Assembly: GCA_965267605.1 (NCBI GenBank) | Contig: OZ254088.1 | Location: forward strand, 1,364,001-1,428,000 | Length of the DNA stretch: 64,000 nucleotides | Origin: G965267605 sp965267605 | GTDB lineage: Bacteria > Bacteroidota > Bacteroidia > Flavobacteriales_E > Vicingaceae | Reading direction: 5' to 3' | Shown: one piece after another, positions 1 to 9,092 of the stretch | Numbering within the stretch: the stretch's first letter is position 1 | Layout: each line of letters begins with the position of its first letter | Program-made: the position numbers and the translations under genes | The notes under the pieces: model-generated | Databases searched by the model: none | Seen by the model: the letters and a program-made list of their open reading frames with translations, nothing else | Told to the model about the DNA's origin: nothing

Positions 1-1
1 A

Positions 2-1648
2 GAGTTCACGCTTACATTTGGGAACTTCAAAGTGGCCATCACGGTACCTGAAGACCACATTGTGGCATCAACGGGGATGCTTCAGAATGGAAGCTCAATC
101 CTTACCACAGATCAGAAAGCAAGGTGGAAGAAGGCCCTGAACTCATTTGACAAACCAGTGATCATCGCCAACCAGGATGAGGCGATTGAAAGGGAGAAGA
201 AACACGCCAAGAAGAAAAAGACCTGGATCTACAAGGCTGAAAACGTGCGTGACTTTGCATTCGCCTCGTCCAGAAAGTTCATCTGGGATGCACAAGCCGT
301 AAAAATTGGCGGCAAGACTGTTATGGCAATGTCATACTATCCGAAGGAAGGAAATCCACTTTGGGAAAGGTACTCTACCAAGGTTGTCGCCCACACCATC
401 AAGACCTACTCGAAGTACACGGTTGATTACAATTACCCCGTTGCTATTTCGGTTCATGCCGCTGACATAGGTATGGAATACCCCATGATTTGCTTCAACT
501 TCGGCAGACCCGAGGAAGATGGTACTTACAACCCAAGAACCAAATATGGTATGATTGGGGTTATCATACACGAAGTTGGTCACAACTTCTTCCCAATGAT
601 CATTAACTCTGATGAAAGACAGTGGACCTGGATGGATGAAGGGCTAAACACATTTGTGCAGTACCTCACCGAGCAAGAATGGGAACGCGGCTATCCTTCA
701 AGAAGAGGTCCTGCGTACAAGATCACAGACTATATGGCAGGTGATAAATCCTACATTACCCCTATCATGACCAACTCTGAATCTATTTACCAGTTTGGCA
801 ACAACGCTTACGGAAAGCCCGCCACAGCGTTGAATATTCTTAGAGAAACTGTGCTAGGCAGAGAGTTGTTCGACTATTCCTTTAAGGAGTATTGTAGAAG
901 ATGGGCCTTTAAACATCCAACACCGGCTGATTTCTTCAGAACAATGGAAGATGCTTCCGGGGTTGATCTTGATTGGTTCTGGAGAGGCTGGTTCTTTACC
1001 ACTGACCATTGTGATCAGGCTATCGAAAATGTAGACTGGTACCAGATCGATACGCAAGACCCTGAAGTAGAATTCCCAATCAGCAAAAAGGAAGACGACA
1101 CACGAGAGAATCGATTCATAGGCAACCAGCGCAACAAAACCCAGATTGCGCAAACCATTACTGAGAAGGATCCTGAAACAGTTGACTTCTATACGAAGTA
1201 TGACCCCTACGAAGTAACCATTCTGGACAAGCAAGACTATGACCTATCAGTAAGTGATTATACGGATGATGAAAAGAAACTCCTCACCAAAGACTTCAAC
1301 TACTATCAGGTAACGCTTGTGAATAGAGGGGGATTGGTGATGCCGGTTATTTTAAACTTTACCTACGAGGACGGATCGCAAAAATTGGTTCGGATACCTG
1401 CAGAAATCTGGAGAATGAACGACCGAAGGGTTCAGAAGGTGTTTGTTTCCAAGAAGAAGGTTAAACAGATAGAATTGGATCCACACCTCGAGATCGCGGA
1501 TACTGATGAGTCCAATAACTACTGGCCTTCCCGTAAAAAGCCGAACAGATTCCAGATTTACAAGGAGAACTGGAAGATGGAGAATCCTATGCAACGCAAG
1601 CAGCGTGCAATCGAAATGGAACGGAAATTGCTGGAAGGAGGTGACTAA
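2..1648 (+). CDS. M1-family metallopeptidase, 5' truncated by window edge
   Basis: This is the C-terminal 548 residues of a zinc aminopeptidase of the M1 (gluzincin) family. The reading frame is open to base 2 (reads EFTLTFGNFKV), so the GTG at 32 is internal and the true start lies outside the window. The zinc site is the HEVGH motif encoded at 569-583, and the third ligand is the Glu 18 residues later in MDEGLN. A GMEYP sequence about 30 residues upstream matches the GAMEN-type substrate loop. After the catalytic domain comes a beta-rich region typical of Bacteroidota M1 proteins. It is probably secreted or periplasmic, but the signal peptide is not in view. The DUF6702 gene follows after 6 bases and is probably co-transcribed. 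Family assignment is firm; substrate is unknown. Confidence 0.93.
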   Translation, partial: EFTLTFGNFKVAITVPEDHIVASTGMLQNGSSILTTDQKARWKKALNSFDKPVIIANQDEAIEREKKHAKKKKTWIYKAENVRDFAFASSRKFIWDAQAVKIGGKTVMAMSYYPKEGNPLWERYSTKVVAHTIKTYSKYTVDYNYPVAISVHAADIGMEYPMICFNFGRPEEDGTYNPRTKYGMIGVIIHEVGHNFFPMIINSDERQWTWMDEGLNTFVQYLTEQEWERGYPSRRGPAYKITDYMAGDKSYITPIMTNSESIYQFGNNAYGKPATALNILRETVLGRELFDYSFKEYCRRWAFKHPTPADFFRTMEDASGVDLDWFWRGWFFTTDHCDQAIENVDWYQIDTQDPEVEFPISKKEDDTRENRFIGNQRNKTQIAQTITEKDPETVDFYTKYDPYEVTILDKQDYDLSVSDYTDDEKKLLTKDFNYYQVTLVNRGGLVMPVILNFTYEDGSQKLVRIPAEIWRMNDRRVQKVFVSKKKVKQIELDPHLEIADTDESNNYWPSRKKPNRFQIYKENWKMENPMQRKQRAIEMERKLLEGGD

Positions 1649-1654
1649 CCTCTG

Positions 1655-2149
1655 ATGAAGGCAGTAATCTACGCCATACTATTCCTTGGGGTACTCAACC
1701 CCACTCCACATGACTTTCATGTGAGCATCCTGAATATGGAGTACAACGCCAAGTCGAAGAACCTTGAGTGTAGTTTCAAGATTTTTATTGATGACCTCGA
1801 GAAGGCCCTGATGGAAAATGGCGCTCCCAAATTGAATCTGAACACCAAAACCGAGCACGCCAAAACGAACTACTATATCGTTGCCTACTTAAGAAAGCAC
1901 TTCAAAGTGAAGCAAAACGGCTCCAACGTTACCTACAACGTAATAGGTAAGGAATATGAGGAGGATGTATGCTGGGTTTACGTGGAAACCGACAAGGTTA
2001 AAGACATGAGTTCCCTCTTGGTCAGAAACACGTTGCTGTTCAACACTTTTAGCGACCAGGCTAACATCGTACATGTTAAGCATCCAGACAAAGGCAAGAA
2101 AAGTGTTTTCCTTCGCGTTGGAGAACCTGAAGGAACTGTTCACTTTTGA
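1655..2149 (+). CDS. DUF6702-family protein
   Basis: A 164-residue protein with a short hydrophobic N-terminus (residues 1-16) that looks like a signal peptide. The sequence FHVSILNMEYN followed by FIDDLEKAL (about residues 44-52) is the pattern I associate with DUF6702, a Bacteroidota family often found directly after an M1 peptidase gene, as here with a 6-base gap. No catalytic motif is visible. The function is unknown; a role tied to the neighbouring peptidase is inference from context only. Confidence 0.75.
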   Translation: MKAVIYAILFLGVLNPTPHDFHVSILNMEYNAKSKNLECSFKIFIDDLEKALMENGAPKLNLNTKTEHAKTNYYIVAYLRKHFKVKQNGSNVTYNVIGKEYEEDVCWVYVETDKVKDMSSLLVRNTLLFNTFSDQANIVHVKHPDKGKKSVFLRVGEPEGTVHF

Positions 2150-2219
2150 ACATTTCCCGGTTGATTAAACCAACCGCTCCCTCCTACCTGCTGCCAGTTT
2201 AATTTGTAATCTCGTCCTT

Positions 2220-3779
2220 ATGCGCAGACTGTTGTCGGCATTCATATTAATTACCAGTTCGTTAGGTCTCTTTTCTCAAGAGAAGTTTCCCAAGGGTCTT
2301 GACTTTACCATGGCCCGTTACAAGGAAATTCCTGAGGTAAAGAAATTCCTCAAGGAGAACTCCCTCAAAGGCTTTTCTGTAAACGAAGTAGAAGCACAGG
2401 TCATGACCGTGAGGTACGAATCCATGGGGCTCAATTGTTATAAGAAGACCAGCGACATGATGGATCGCATTGCCAAAAAGTATCCTTCCGAGATACAGGC
2501 CATGGTGAATACAGATAAAGACCTGATTGAACGCATGAAGGCCATCCTTAACGAAGAGGGTATCCCCGAGCATCTGGTTTATCTTACATATGCACTGTCC
2601 GGCCTTAACTCTTCAGCCACCACAGATGATGGTCGCGCTGGAATATGGATGCTCCCTTATCACGTTGCCGCGAGATGTAACTGCAGACTTGGGCCACAAA
2701 TAGATGAGCGGATCAACTATGATTTTGAAAGTCAAACAAGGTGTGCCGCAAAATACCTTAAAGACCTTCACAGAAAATACAAGAATTGGGAACTGGCCAC
2801 ACAAGCCTACATTCATAATCCTGCCAGCCTAAACAGAGCCATCAATAGAATTGGCGGATATGAAGCGCTGCTTTCTGCAGACAGCCTACTACCTAAGCAG
2901 TTACGGGAGTCATTCTATGTGTATGAAGCCGTAGCCTACATTGCTAAGTACTGCGCGGAGCTGGGTATTCCAGAAATGAAACTAACCATCAAACGAACCG
3001 TTCCATCGCAAGCACTGATGATGCCTGATATGGTATACATGGAGCCGCTTCAAAAGATGCTGGGTATAAAGCAGGATGATATCAAGCGCGACAACCCGGA
3101 ACTTCGCCATGACGTTATCCCTAAAGGATACCGACTTCGCCTTTCGACTGCTGACCTGGACAAGCTTGAGGCTTCATGTGACTCCTTCTTTAATTACCAG
3201 GATTCTGTCTACATAAGAACCAAGAAGAAGTACTTCATTGCTAACAAAGAACGCATCATTGAGGAGCGCAAGATTTTCAAGCGGCCTCCTGGTGTGGCAA
3301 AGATTCTATACAAGGTAAAAAGCGGAGATAACCTCGGCTTTATTGCAGACTGGTACGATGTAAAGGTGAGTAAAATTCAATACTGGAACGGTATCCGCAG
3401 CTCTCGCATTTACGCTGGCCAGCAATTGGTTATTTATGTACCTCAGTCGAAAGAAGAATACTACCAACAAATAGATGGACTAACATTTAAGCAGAAGCAG
3501 CGACTGGATGGCCGTACCATCCAGAAAGGTGGTTCCAAACCATCGGGAAGATCAAAACCCAAATCTGGTGGGAAAACCACCACATCCAAGCCTAAGTCTG
3601 GCAATAAGCCAAGAATCAAGAAAGGCGTTTCCTACATCACCTACACGGTGAAGAGTGGAGACAATCTGTGGCTTATAGCCAAGAAATACCCAGGTATTTC
3701 AGCGCAGAACATAATGGACCTGAACGGCATCGATAGCAACCTGCAAATCGGTCAAAAATTATACATAAAGGAGAAGTAG
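2220..3779 (+). CDS. LysM protein with degenerate MltD-like transglycosylase domain
   Basis: A 519-residue exported protein with a signal peptide at about 1-20. Residues 105-215 resemble the SLT domain of MltD-type lytic transglycosylases: the IDER block (161-164), AAKYLKDLHRKY, and a weak copy of the AYNAGP motif (AYIHNP). Two LysM domains follow, at about 363-408 and 472-519, separated by a Gly/Ser/Lys/Pro-rich linker. LysM domains bind peptidoglycan. The expected catalytic motif ESGFN reads LSGLN at 126-130, so the general-acid Glu is Leu and glycan cleavage is unlikely. It is followed after 2 bases by two SGNH hydrolase genes and an MBOAT gene, which suggests it is a peptidoglycan-binding scaffold for that cassette (inference). 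Confidence 0.85.
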   Translation: MRRLLSAFILITSSLGLFSQEKFPKGLDFTMARYKEIPEVKKFLKENSLKGFSVNEVEAQVMTVRYESMGLNCYKKTSDMMDRIAKKYPSEIQAMVNTDKDLIERMKAILNEEGIPEHLVYLTYALSGLNSSATTDDGRAGIWMLPYHVAARCNCRLGPQIDERINYDFESQTRCAAKYLKDLHRKYKNWELATQAYIHNPASLNRAINRIGGYEALLSADSLLPKQLRESFYVYEAVAYIAKYCAELGIPEMKLTIKRTVPSQALMMPDMVYMEPLQKMLGIKQDDIKRDNPELRHDVIPKGYRLRLSTADLDKLEASCDSFFNYQDSVYIRTKKKYFIANKERIIEERKIFKRPPGVAKILYKVKSGDNLGFIADWYDVKVSKIQYWNGIRSSRIYAGQQLVIYVPQSKEEYYQQIDGLTFKQKQRLDGRTIQKGGSKPSGRSKPKSGGKTTTSKPKSGNKPRIKKGVSYITYTVKSGDNLWLIAKKYPGISAQNIMDLNGIDSNLQIGQKLYIKEK

Positions 3780-3781
3780 CC

Positions 3782-5242
3782 ATGGTAAAACCTATGCATA
3801 CTTTCGGTTTTGTTGTCAGCGTGCTGGCTGGCCTATTTATAATCTCATGTATACTACCGGAGGACGGCTGGAAAGTAAGTAAGGACTTTGCCTTCAAATT
3901 CCCTCATTACAATGATATCCTGCTGGTAGACACGGTTGAAGACAAATCGATTGACGATATCCTGGCCGTGATTGATGATACGCTTGGTGGTGACCTGGAC
4001 TCAACAGCCATCAAGGACGCTATTAAGCGCAAGGCTGATTCCCTGAAAAAGGTGAACATTAACCTTCAGTACAAAGACAACGACAAATCTAAGTTGTATG
4101 CCTTTTTTAAGGCGCTGGATAAATCAAAGTCGAGCGGAGAGAAGATCAGGATTCTACATTATGGTGATTCGCAAATTGAAGGTGACAGGCTCTCCGGATA
4201 TTTCAGAAACAAGCTTCAAACCAAGTTCGGTGGCCGTGGGCCAGGATTAGTGGCTGCGGTGCCGTTGGTAAACAGTAGATCTATTTCTCAATCCAATTCT
4301 GATGAATGGAAACGGTATACCCTTTATGGAAGAAGAGATACGCTGGTAAAACACAAGCGATATGGCCTGCTTGCGAATTTCGGACGCTTCTCTCCTATTG
4401 TACCTGACTCCTTGATGAAGGACACCACATATACCGGAACCATTTCATTCAAGCAATCTTATATCGGGTTCTCAAATACCCGCACCTTCTCAAGAGCTGT
4501 AATCTACTACGGATATAACCGGTCTGATGTCAAGCTGGAGGTAATGATTAACGGTTCCCTTGCCGGCTCACACTCCATGCCTGCAAACAAGGGATTCAAG
4601 AAACTGGTGGTGCCTTTCGCTACCACACCTCAGAAGTTTGACTTTAAGTTCAGCGGTAAGGATAGCCCCGACATCTACGGGATTTCTTTTGAAAGCAACA
4701 AAGGTGTAATGCTTGACAACATTGCGCTAAGGGGTAGTTCAGGTACACTGTTTAGCAAGATTCAGAAATCTCAACTACAATCTCAGTATGACGATCTGAA
4801 TGTTAAGCTTCTGATCCTTCAGTTTGGTGGAAACGTGCTTCCCTACATCAAAAGCGATGCTAAGGCAAAGCAATACGCAGATTGGTTCAAGTCTCAGATA
4901 TACAGGCTAAAGCAAATGAATCCAGGGGCTTCCGTTATCGTTATTGGTCCTGCGGATATGTCTGTCAAAGAGAAAAGCGAATATGTAACCCACCCCTATC
5001 TGGAATCTGTCAGAAACCACCTGAAGGCCGCAACATTTGAAGCTGGTGGGGCTTATTTCGACCTCTATGAAGCTATGGGTGGAAAGAATTCAATGCCACT
5101 ATGGGTAAAGGCTGATCCTTCATTGGCTGCCAAAGATTACATCCATTTCAATCATAGGGGCGCGCGGAAGGTTGCAGAGATGATTTACCGTTCGCTTGAA
5201 AACGATTACAACGCTTACAAAAAGAGAAACAGTGCGAAGTAG
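3782..5242 (+). CDS. SGNH/GDSL hydrolase-like lipoprotein
   Basis: A 486-residue protein. The N-terminus is hydrophobic and ends in IISC with Cys23, a plausible lipobox, so it may be a periplasmic-facing lipoprotein. Block I is HYGDSQIEG with Ser130 as the predicted nucleophile, and block V is DYIHFN with Asp452 and His455. Between them lies a beta-rich insertion, as in PatB- or AlgX-type SGNH proteins that move acetyl groups on cell-wall glycans. Hydrolase or acetyltransferase activity cannot be told from sequence. It starts 2 bases after the LysM gene and overlaps the next SGNH gene by 11 bases, so all are probably one operon. Confidence 0.85.
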   Translation: MVKPMHTFGFVVSVLAGLFIISCILPEDGWKVSKDFAFKFPHYNDILLVDTVEDKSIDDILAVIDDTLGGDLDSTAIKDAIKRKADSLKKVNINLQYKDNDKSKLYAFFKALDKSKSSGEKIRILHYGDSQIEGDRLSGYFRNKLQTKFGGRGPGLVAAVPLVNSRSISQSNSDEWKRYTLYGRRDTLVKHKRYGLLANFGRFSPIVPDSLMKDTTYTGTISFKQSYIGFSNTRTFSRAVIYYGYNRSDVKLEVMINGSLAGSHSMPANKGFKKLVVPFATTPQKFDFKFSGKDSPDIYGISFESNKGVMLDNIALRGSSGTLFSKIQKSQLQSQYDDLNVKLLILQFGGNVLPYIKSDAKAKQYADWFKSQIYRLKQMNPGASVIVIGPADMSVKEKSEYVTHPYLESVRNHLKAATFEAGGAYFDLYEAMGGKNSMPLWVKADPSLAAKDYIHFNHRGARKVAEMIYRSLENDYNAYKKRNSAK

Positions 5243-6482
5243 ACTTGTTGCCATATCAATGTTACTGGCAAGTTCTGGTGTGTTTGCTCAGAACTTCCCG
5301 CATCAGCTTGACTATTACGACTTCGTGAATTATGACAAGAACCACATTGAGTTCTATGGTGACACGAGCAAATGGAACCAGCTTTTCTCCAAGTTTGATA
5401 AAATCATGTACGAAGGTGAAGGACAGGTTCACATGCTACACATGGGAGGCTCTCACATCCAGGCCGATATCTGGTCAGAAAGGATGCGGGAACGACTTCA
5501 GGGTTACGCCAACGGGTCAAACGCTGGTCGTGGCTGGCTTTTCCCCTTCAAAATGGCCAGGACCAACAACCCTTACAATTACTTCGCAATCTGGGATGGT
5601 GAATGGACTTACTGCAAGAATGTGATGCGGGAGGTATGTGATCTTGGTGTTAGTGGCATACGTGTTACAACAAAAGATACGCTTACACGGATTAAGGTCA
5701 ATTTCAGACAGGCACTTCGCGGAATACCTTATCAGCCTTATGATGTGAAGAAACTCACGGTAGTTCATGGTGCTGATTCAGGTTCGTTCAGCGTAATGTT
5801 AACGGACTCCAGTGTGCTGCACCAGGTTGGTTACGATAAAGATTTGGGTACAACCACCTTTGAGTTTGACCAGCATCAGCCCAACGTAGAGATCACAATT
5901 GCCAAGACTGACTCTACACAAGATCACTTCACGTTGTATGGTTTGTACGTAGAAACGGAAGATCCTGGATTTGTGTACAACGCGATTGGTGTAAATGGTG
6001 CGAGTACGCAATCTTACCTCAAATGCAACCAATGGGGCAAGCAAATGAAGGTCATTCATCCGGATCTGGTGGTGTTCTCTATTGGCATCAACGATGCTTA
6101 TGAGCCCGGTTTTGACCCAGAAGTGTATTACAAGAATTACTGTAAGCTCATGGACATGGTATTGGAAGCCAATCCAAATGCCACCTTCTTACTCACATCC
6201 AATAATGACTCCTACTACCGAAGAAGGTATGCCAATCCAAGGGCCATTGAAGCCAGGAAAGTAATGCACAGGCTTAGCAAGAAGTACAATTGTGCCTTCT
6301 GGGACATGTTTGAGGTAATGGGAGGGCTCGGCTCAGTTAAACTCTGGGTAGACAATGGGCTGGCACAAAAAGACAAGATCCATTTAACAAGAGAAGGATA
6401 CCATATGATGGGTGACCTGATGTTCTCAGCCATCATGGAAGCGTATGCTGATTACCAACGAAAGCAGCACAAGGGAGATTGA
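5232..6482 (+). CDS. SGNH/GDSL hydrolase-like exported protein
   Basis: I chose the GTG at 5232, which gives a 416-residue protein with a clean signal peptide (RSRLVAISMLLASSGVFAQ) and an 11-base overlap with the previous gene. The ATG at 5196 would add 12 residues and overlap by 47 bases. Block I reads HMGGSHIQAD with Ser74, so the usual GDS Asp is Gly; block III is GIND, and block V is DKIHLT with Asp381 and His384. It looks like a diverged tandem relative of the preceding SGNH gene. The next gene (MBOAT) overlaps its stop by 4 bases, which indicates coupled translation. Activity on an O-acyl group of an envelope glycan is inferred from context. Confidence 0.85.
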   Translation: MRSRLVAISMLLASSGVFAQNFPHQLDYYDFVNYDKNHIEFYGDTSKWNQLFSKFDKIMYEGEGQVHMLHMGGSHIQADIWSERMRERLQGYANGSNAGRGWLFPFKMARTNNPYNYFAIWDGEWTYCKNVMREVCDLGVSGIRVTTKDTLTRIKVNFRQALRGIPYQPYDVKKLTVVHGADSGSFSVMLTDSSVLHQVGYDKDLGTTTFEFDQHQPNVEITIAKTDSTQDHFTLYGLYVETEDPGFVYNAIGVNGASTQSYLKCNQWGKQMKVIHPDLVVFSIGINDAYEPGFDPEVYYKNYCKLMDMVLEANPNATFLLTSNNDSYYRRRYANPRAIEARKVMHRLSKKYNCAFWDMFEVMGGLGSVKLWVDNGLAQKDKIHLTREGYHMMGDLMFSAIMEAYADYQRKQHKGD

Positions 6483-8158
6483 TTAACCAATTCTTCAATA
6501 TCGATGTATGGAAGGCCATATTCTTGTACAACGAGAATGAAGCGCCTTTCATCTTCACTTCCATTTATTTCTGGATATTCTTTGCGTTCGTGCTGCTTAT
6601 ATTTTCGGTGGGCCACAAGCAGCGCGCGGTCAGGAATGCATTCCTGTTCATTGTTTCATTGTTCTTTTACTGGAAGACCTCAGGTCTGTTCTTCCTGATC
6701 CTGGTGTTTAGTACGCTGTCTGATTATCTGATAGGTTGGCTCATTCACAGCAGGAAACAGGAGTGGGTGCGGAGGTCCTGGGTAGCAGCTAGCGTTATTA
6801 TCAACCTTACTGTACTGTGCTACTTCAAGTACATGTACTTCTTCGTAGAATCCTGTAACGACATGTTCGGTACCGAATATTCGGTATTTAACTACCTCGC
6901 ACATTGGTCAAACCAATGGTTGGGCACGGGTTTCGATGTGGACAAGATCCTCCTGCCGGTAGGAATATCGTTTTACACCTTCCAAACCATTAGCTACTCC
7001 GTAGATGTTTACAAAAAGCGCATTGAGCCGGTGAAGAACATTCTGGATTTTGGTTTCTATGTGTCGTTCTTCCCTCAATTGGTTGCAGGTCCAATCGTAA
7101 GGGCCAATGAGTTCATCCCACAACTTTACAAACCTTATAAGCTAAATGGCTACCAGTTTGGTCTGGCCATATTCTGGATACTTAACGGACTGATCAAGAA
7201 GATTGTAATTGGCGATTATATGGCCGTCAACTTTATAGACCGTGTTTTCGCTAATCCAACACTGTTTAGCGGGTTTGAGAATCTAATGTCATTGTACGGA
7301 TATTCCCTGCAGGTATATGCAGATTTCAGTGGATATACTGATATAGCCATTGGCGTTGCCGCGCTAATGGGTTTCAAGCTTCCTACCAACTTCAACTCAC
7401 CGTACAAAGCCAAAAGTGTAGCAGAGTTCTGGAAGAGATGGCACATTTCCCTCTCTACGTGGCTAAAGGACTACCTGTACATTCCGCTGGGAGGTAACAG
7501 GAAAGGAACCGTTGCAACGTACGCCTGTATCGCAGCACTATCGGTATTCCTCGTGCTCATTGTTGGTGAAATGTGGGTGGCCTACCTCCTACTGGCAATT
7601 GCATTTGTTCTTACGCTATTGGCTGTTCTTATCCCATCTTTTAGGTTGGCGGTTAGCCACAACATCAATCTCCTTGTAACCATGTTGCTTGGTGGTTTAT
7701 GGCACGGATCGAGCTGGATGTTCATTGTCTGGGGTGGTTTAAATGGTTTAGGGCTGGTAGTTTACAAGCTTTGGAAGAAGATTAGCCCCTGGGATGGCAT
7801 AAAACACTGGTCTGTTATAGCCCTTAGAATTTTCATCACCTTCAACTTCATCACTTTTACCCGAATTTGGTTCCGCGGTGAGAGTAAAGAAGGTACAGAA
7901 CAGATTCTGAACCAGATTGGAAGTGACTTTAGTGCGAATCTCATTCCTGAAATCCTGGTCTCTTACAAGTGGGTGTTCATCACGCTTCTTGTGGGCATGA
8001 TCATTCATTGGCTGCCTGTTCGGACCAAAGTGTGGTACCGACATCTTTTCATCAAATCTCCCGCAATTGTAAAAATTCTTGCCTGCATCGGGGCGGTCTT
8101 TTTAGTCTATCAATCAATGAGTTCCGAGCTTGTCGCGTTTATTTATTTCCAGTTCTAA
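6479..8158 (+). CDS. MBOAT-family O-acyltransferase (AlgI/PatA-like)
   Basis: A 559-residue polytopic membrane protein of the membrane-bound O-acyltransferase family. Typical blocks are visible: LLPVGISFYTFQTISY, SFFPQLVAGPIVRA, FWKRWHISLSTWLKDYLYIPLGG and GGLWHGSSWMF, the last holding the conserved active-site His. In characterised systems (AlgI, PatA) such proteins pass an acyl group across the inner membrane to SGNH-type partners. The start is TTG at 6479, overlapping the previous stop as TTGA, with the purine-rich AAGGGAGA just upstream. It is the last gene of the cassette beginning at 2220. Confidence 0.93.
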   Translation: MINQFFNIDVWKAIFLYNENEAPFIFTSIYFWIFFAFVLLIFSVGHKQRAVRNAFLFIVSLFFYWKTSGLFFLILVFSTLSDYLIGWLIHSRKQEWVRRSWVAASVIINLTVLCYFKYMYFFVESCNDMFGTEYSVFNYLAHWSNQWLGTGFDVDKILLPVGISFYTFQTISYSVDVYKKRIEPVKNILDFGFYVSFFPQLVAGPIVRANEFIPQLYKPYKLNGYQFGLAIFWILNGLIKKIVIGDYMAVNFIDRVFANPTLFSGFENLMSLYGYSLQVYADFSGYTDIAIGVAALMGFKLPTNFNSPYKAKSVAEFWKRWHISLSTWLKDYLYIPLGGNRKGTVATYACIAALSVFLVLIVGEMWVAYLLLAIAFVLTLLAVLIPSFRLAVSHNINLLVTMLLGGLWHGSSWMFIVWGGLNGLGLVVYKLWKKISPWDGIKHWSVIALRIFITFNFITFTRIWFRGESKEGTEQILNQIGSDFSANLIPEILVSYKWVFITLLVGMIIHWLPVRTKVWYRHLFIKSPAIVKILACIGAVFLVYQSMSSELVAFIYFQF

Positions 8159-8164
8159 AACTTT

Positions 8165-8180
8165 TTGGCACGGTACTTGT
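8165..8180 (+). promoter_or_regulatory. rpoN site: sigma-54-like (-24/-12) promoter
   Basis: The sequence TTGGCACGGTACTTGT has the sigma-54 layout: TGGCAC at -24 and TTG at -12, with correct spacing between the GG (8167-8168) and the -12 G (8179). The final base of the -12 GC pair is T, so the match is near-perfect rather than perfect. It lies 30 bases before the start of the 48-residue gene. No enhancer site was identified. Confidence 0.55.
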
Positions 8181-8209
8181 TTACAAGGGTATAAACTAAA
8201 AACTGAGCC

Positions 8210-8356
8210 ATGTTAGACTTGAAAAAAGAATACAACAAAGCCAAAGAAAGAGCACTTGAACTAATGCTTAACGGACAGATCGCTGCCTACCTCAAGCAGC
8301 TTGATGAAATCGAAAACATCAAACTAAAATTGAACGTCCTTAGACTTTCAGCTTAA
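8210..8356 (+). CDS. Small conserved-type hypothetical protein, 48 residues
   Basis: A short gene starting MLDLKKEYNKAKERALEL and ending in LNVLRLSA. It is charged, entirely helical by composition (Leu, Lys, Glu, Ala) and has no membrane segment, cysteine or signal peptide. It sits alone between the MBOAT gene and a minus-strand gene. I recall similar 45-60 residue helical proteins in Flavobacteria, but no function is known to me. The main support that it is real is the sigma-54-like site directly upstream and the absence of any competing frame. Confidence 0.65.
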   Translation: MLDLKKEYNKAKERALELMLNGQIAAYLKQLDEIENIKLKLNVLRLSA

Positions 8357-8360
8357 GACT

Positions 8361-9092
8361 TTAGTAGTTACCAGGCCTGTCGTCCTCTCGGACGTAGGTT
8401 CTGTATTTACCCTTCACAGCAAGAATGATCTCGTATTGCGTTGCATTGCGCAGGAAATGATCTGAGAACCTACAATGCCTAATGAATGGTTCAAATTCAC
8501 TGTCTTCAAGGTCGATCATATCTGCTTGCCTGTAAATCTTAAGAAGCTCGCTCATCAAGGCAATCTTCTTGTCCTCGTTTTCCAATTGTGCCAACTTCCT
8601 TTTTGACCGCTCGTACCTACTAAAGGTCTGATACAGATACGTTATAGGTGAAGAAAGTGCACCAGCAACTGTGTGAATCCTTTCTGGATCTATTTTAGGT
8701 CCTAATCTCCTAAGATCCTTTTGTACTTCCGTATACTCCCGGAGTGGTTTCACTTCATGCGCAGCCATATTAATGTTGATCCTGGACAGGGTAATATCTA
8801 AACCAAAGACATTCTTGGTTTTCGAAGAATCCCTTAGACATATGTATTTGATAGCATAGCCCGGAACAGAGATCATCAGCGTATCCTTTCTAAGGCACCT
8901 GGTAGTAAATCTACCATTGACACTCCCGAAATACCCCAAATTGGTCCGCTTATTGGCAATCATGAGGTAACCTAAGCCTCCCTTCTCTTCTACTCTAACC
9001 AAGCCTTTTACGGTAATGGTATCGTTTTGCGCATAAGCGATTTGCCCCAAAAACAGGGCGATTATGAGATATTTCCCGACTTTTATGTTCAT
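8361..9092 (-). CDS. Exported carboxypeptidase-regulatory-like domain protein
   Basis: A 243-residue protein from the ATG at 9092. The next upstream start would remove the signal peptide from the N-terminus, so it was rejected. A signal peptide runs to about residue 22 (ALFLGQIAYAQ). Residues 25-100 form a beta-sandwich-like region of the carboxypeptidase D regulatory kind (LGYLMIANKRTNLGYFGSVNGRF pattern), as seen in many Bacteroidota envelope proteins. The remainder is helical and charged and of unknown function. Its start codon overlaps that of the divergent lipoprotein gene on the other strand. Confidence 0.8.
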   Translation of the reverse strand: MNIKVGKYLIIALFLGQIAYAQNDTITVKGLVRVEEKGGLGYLMIANKRTNLGYFGSVNGRFTTRCLRKDTLMISVPGYAIKYICLRDSSKTKNVFGLDITLSRININMAAHEVKPLREYTEVQKDLRRLGPKIDPERIHTVAGALSSPITYLYQTFSRYERSKRKLAQLENEDKKIALMSELLKIYRQADMIDLEDSEFEPFIRHCRFSDHFLRNATQYEIILAVKGKYRTYVREDDRPGNY

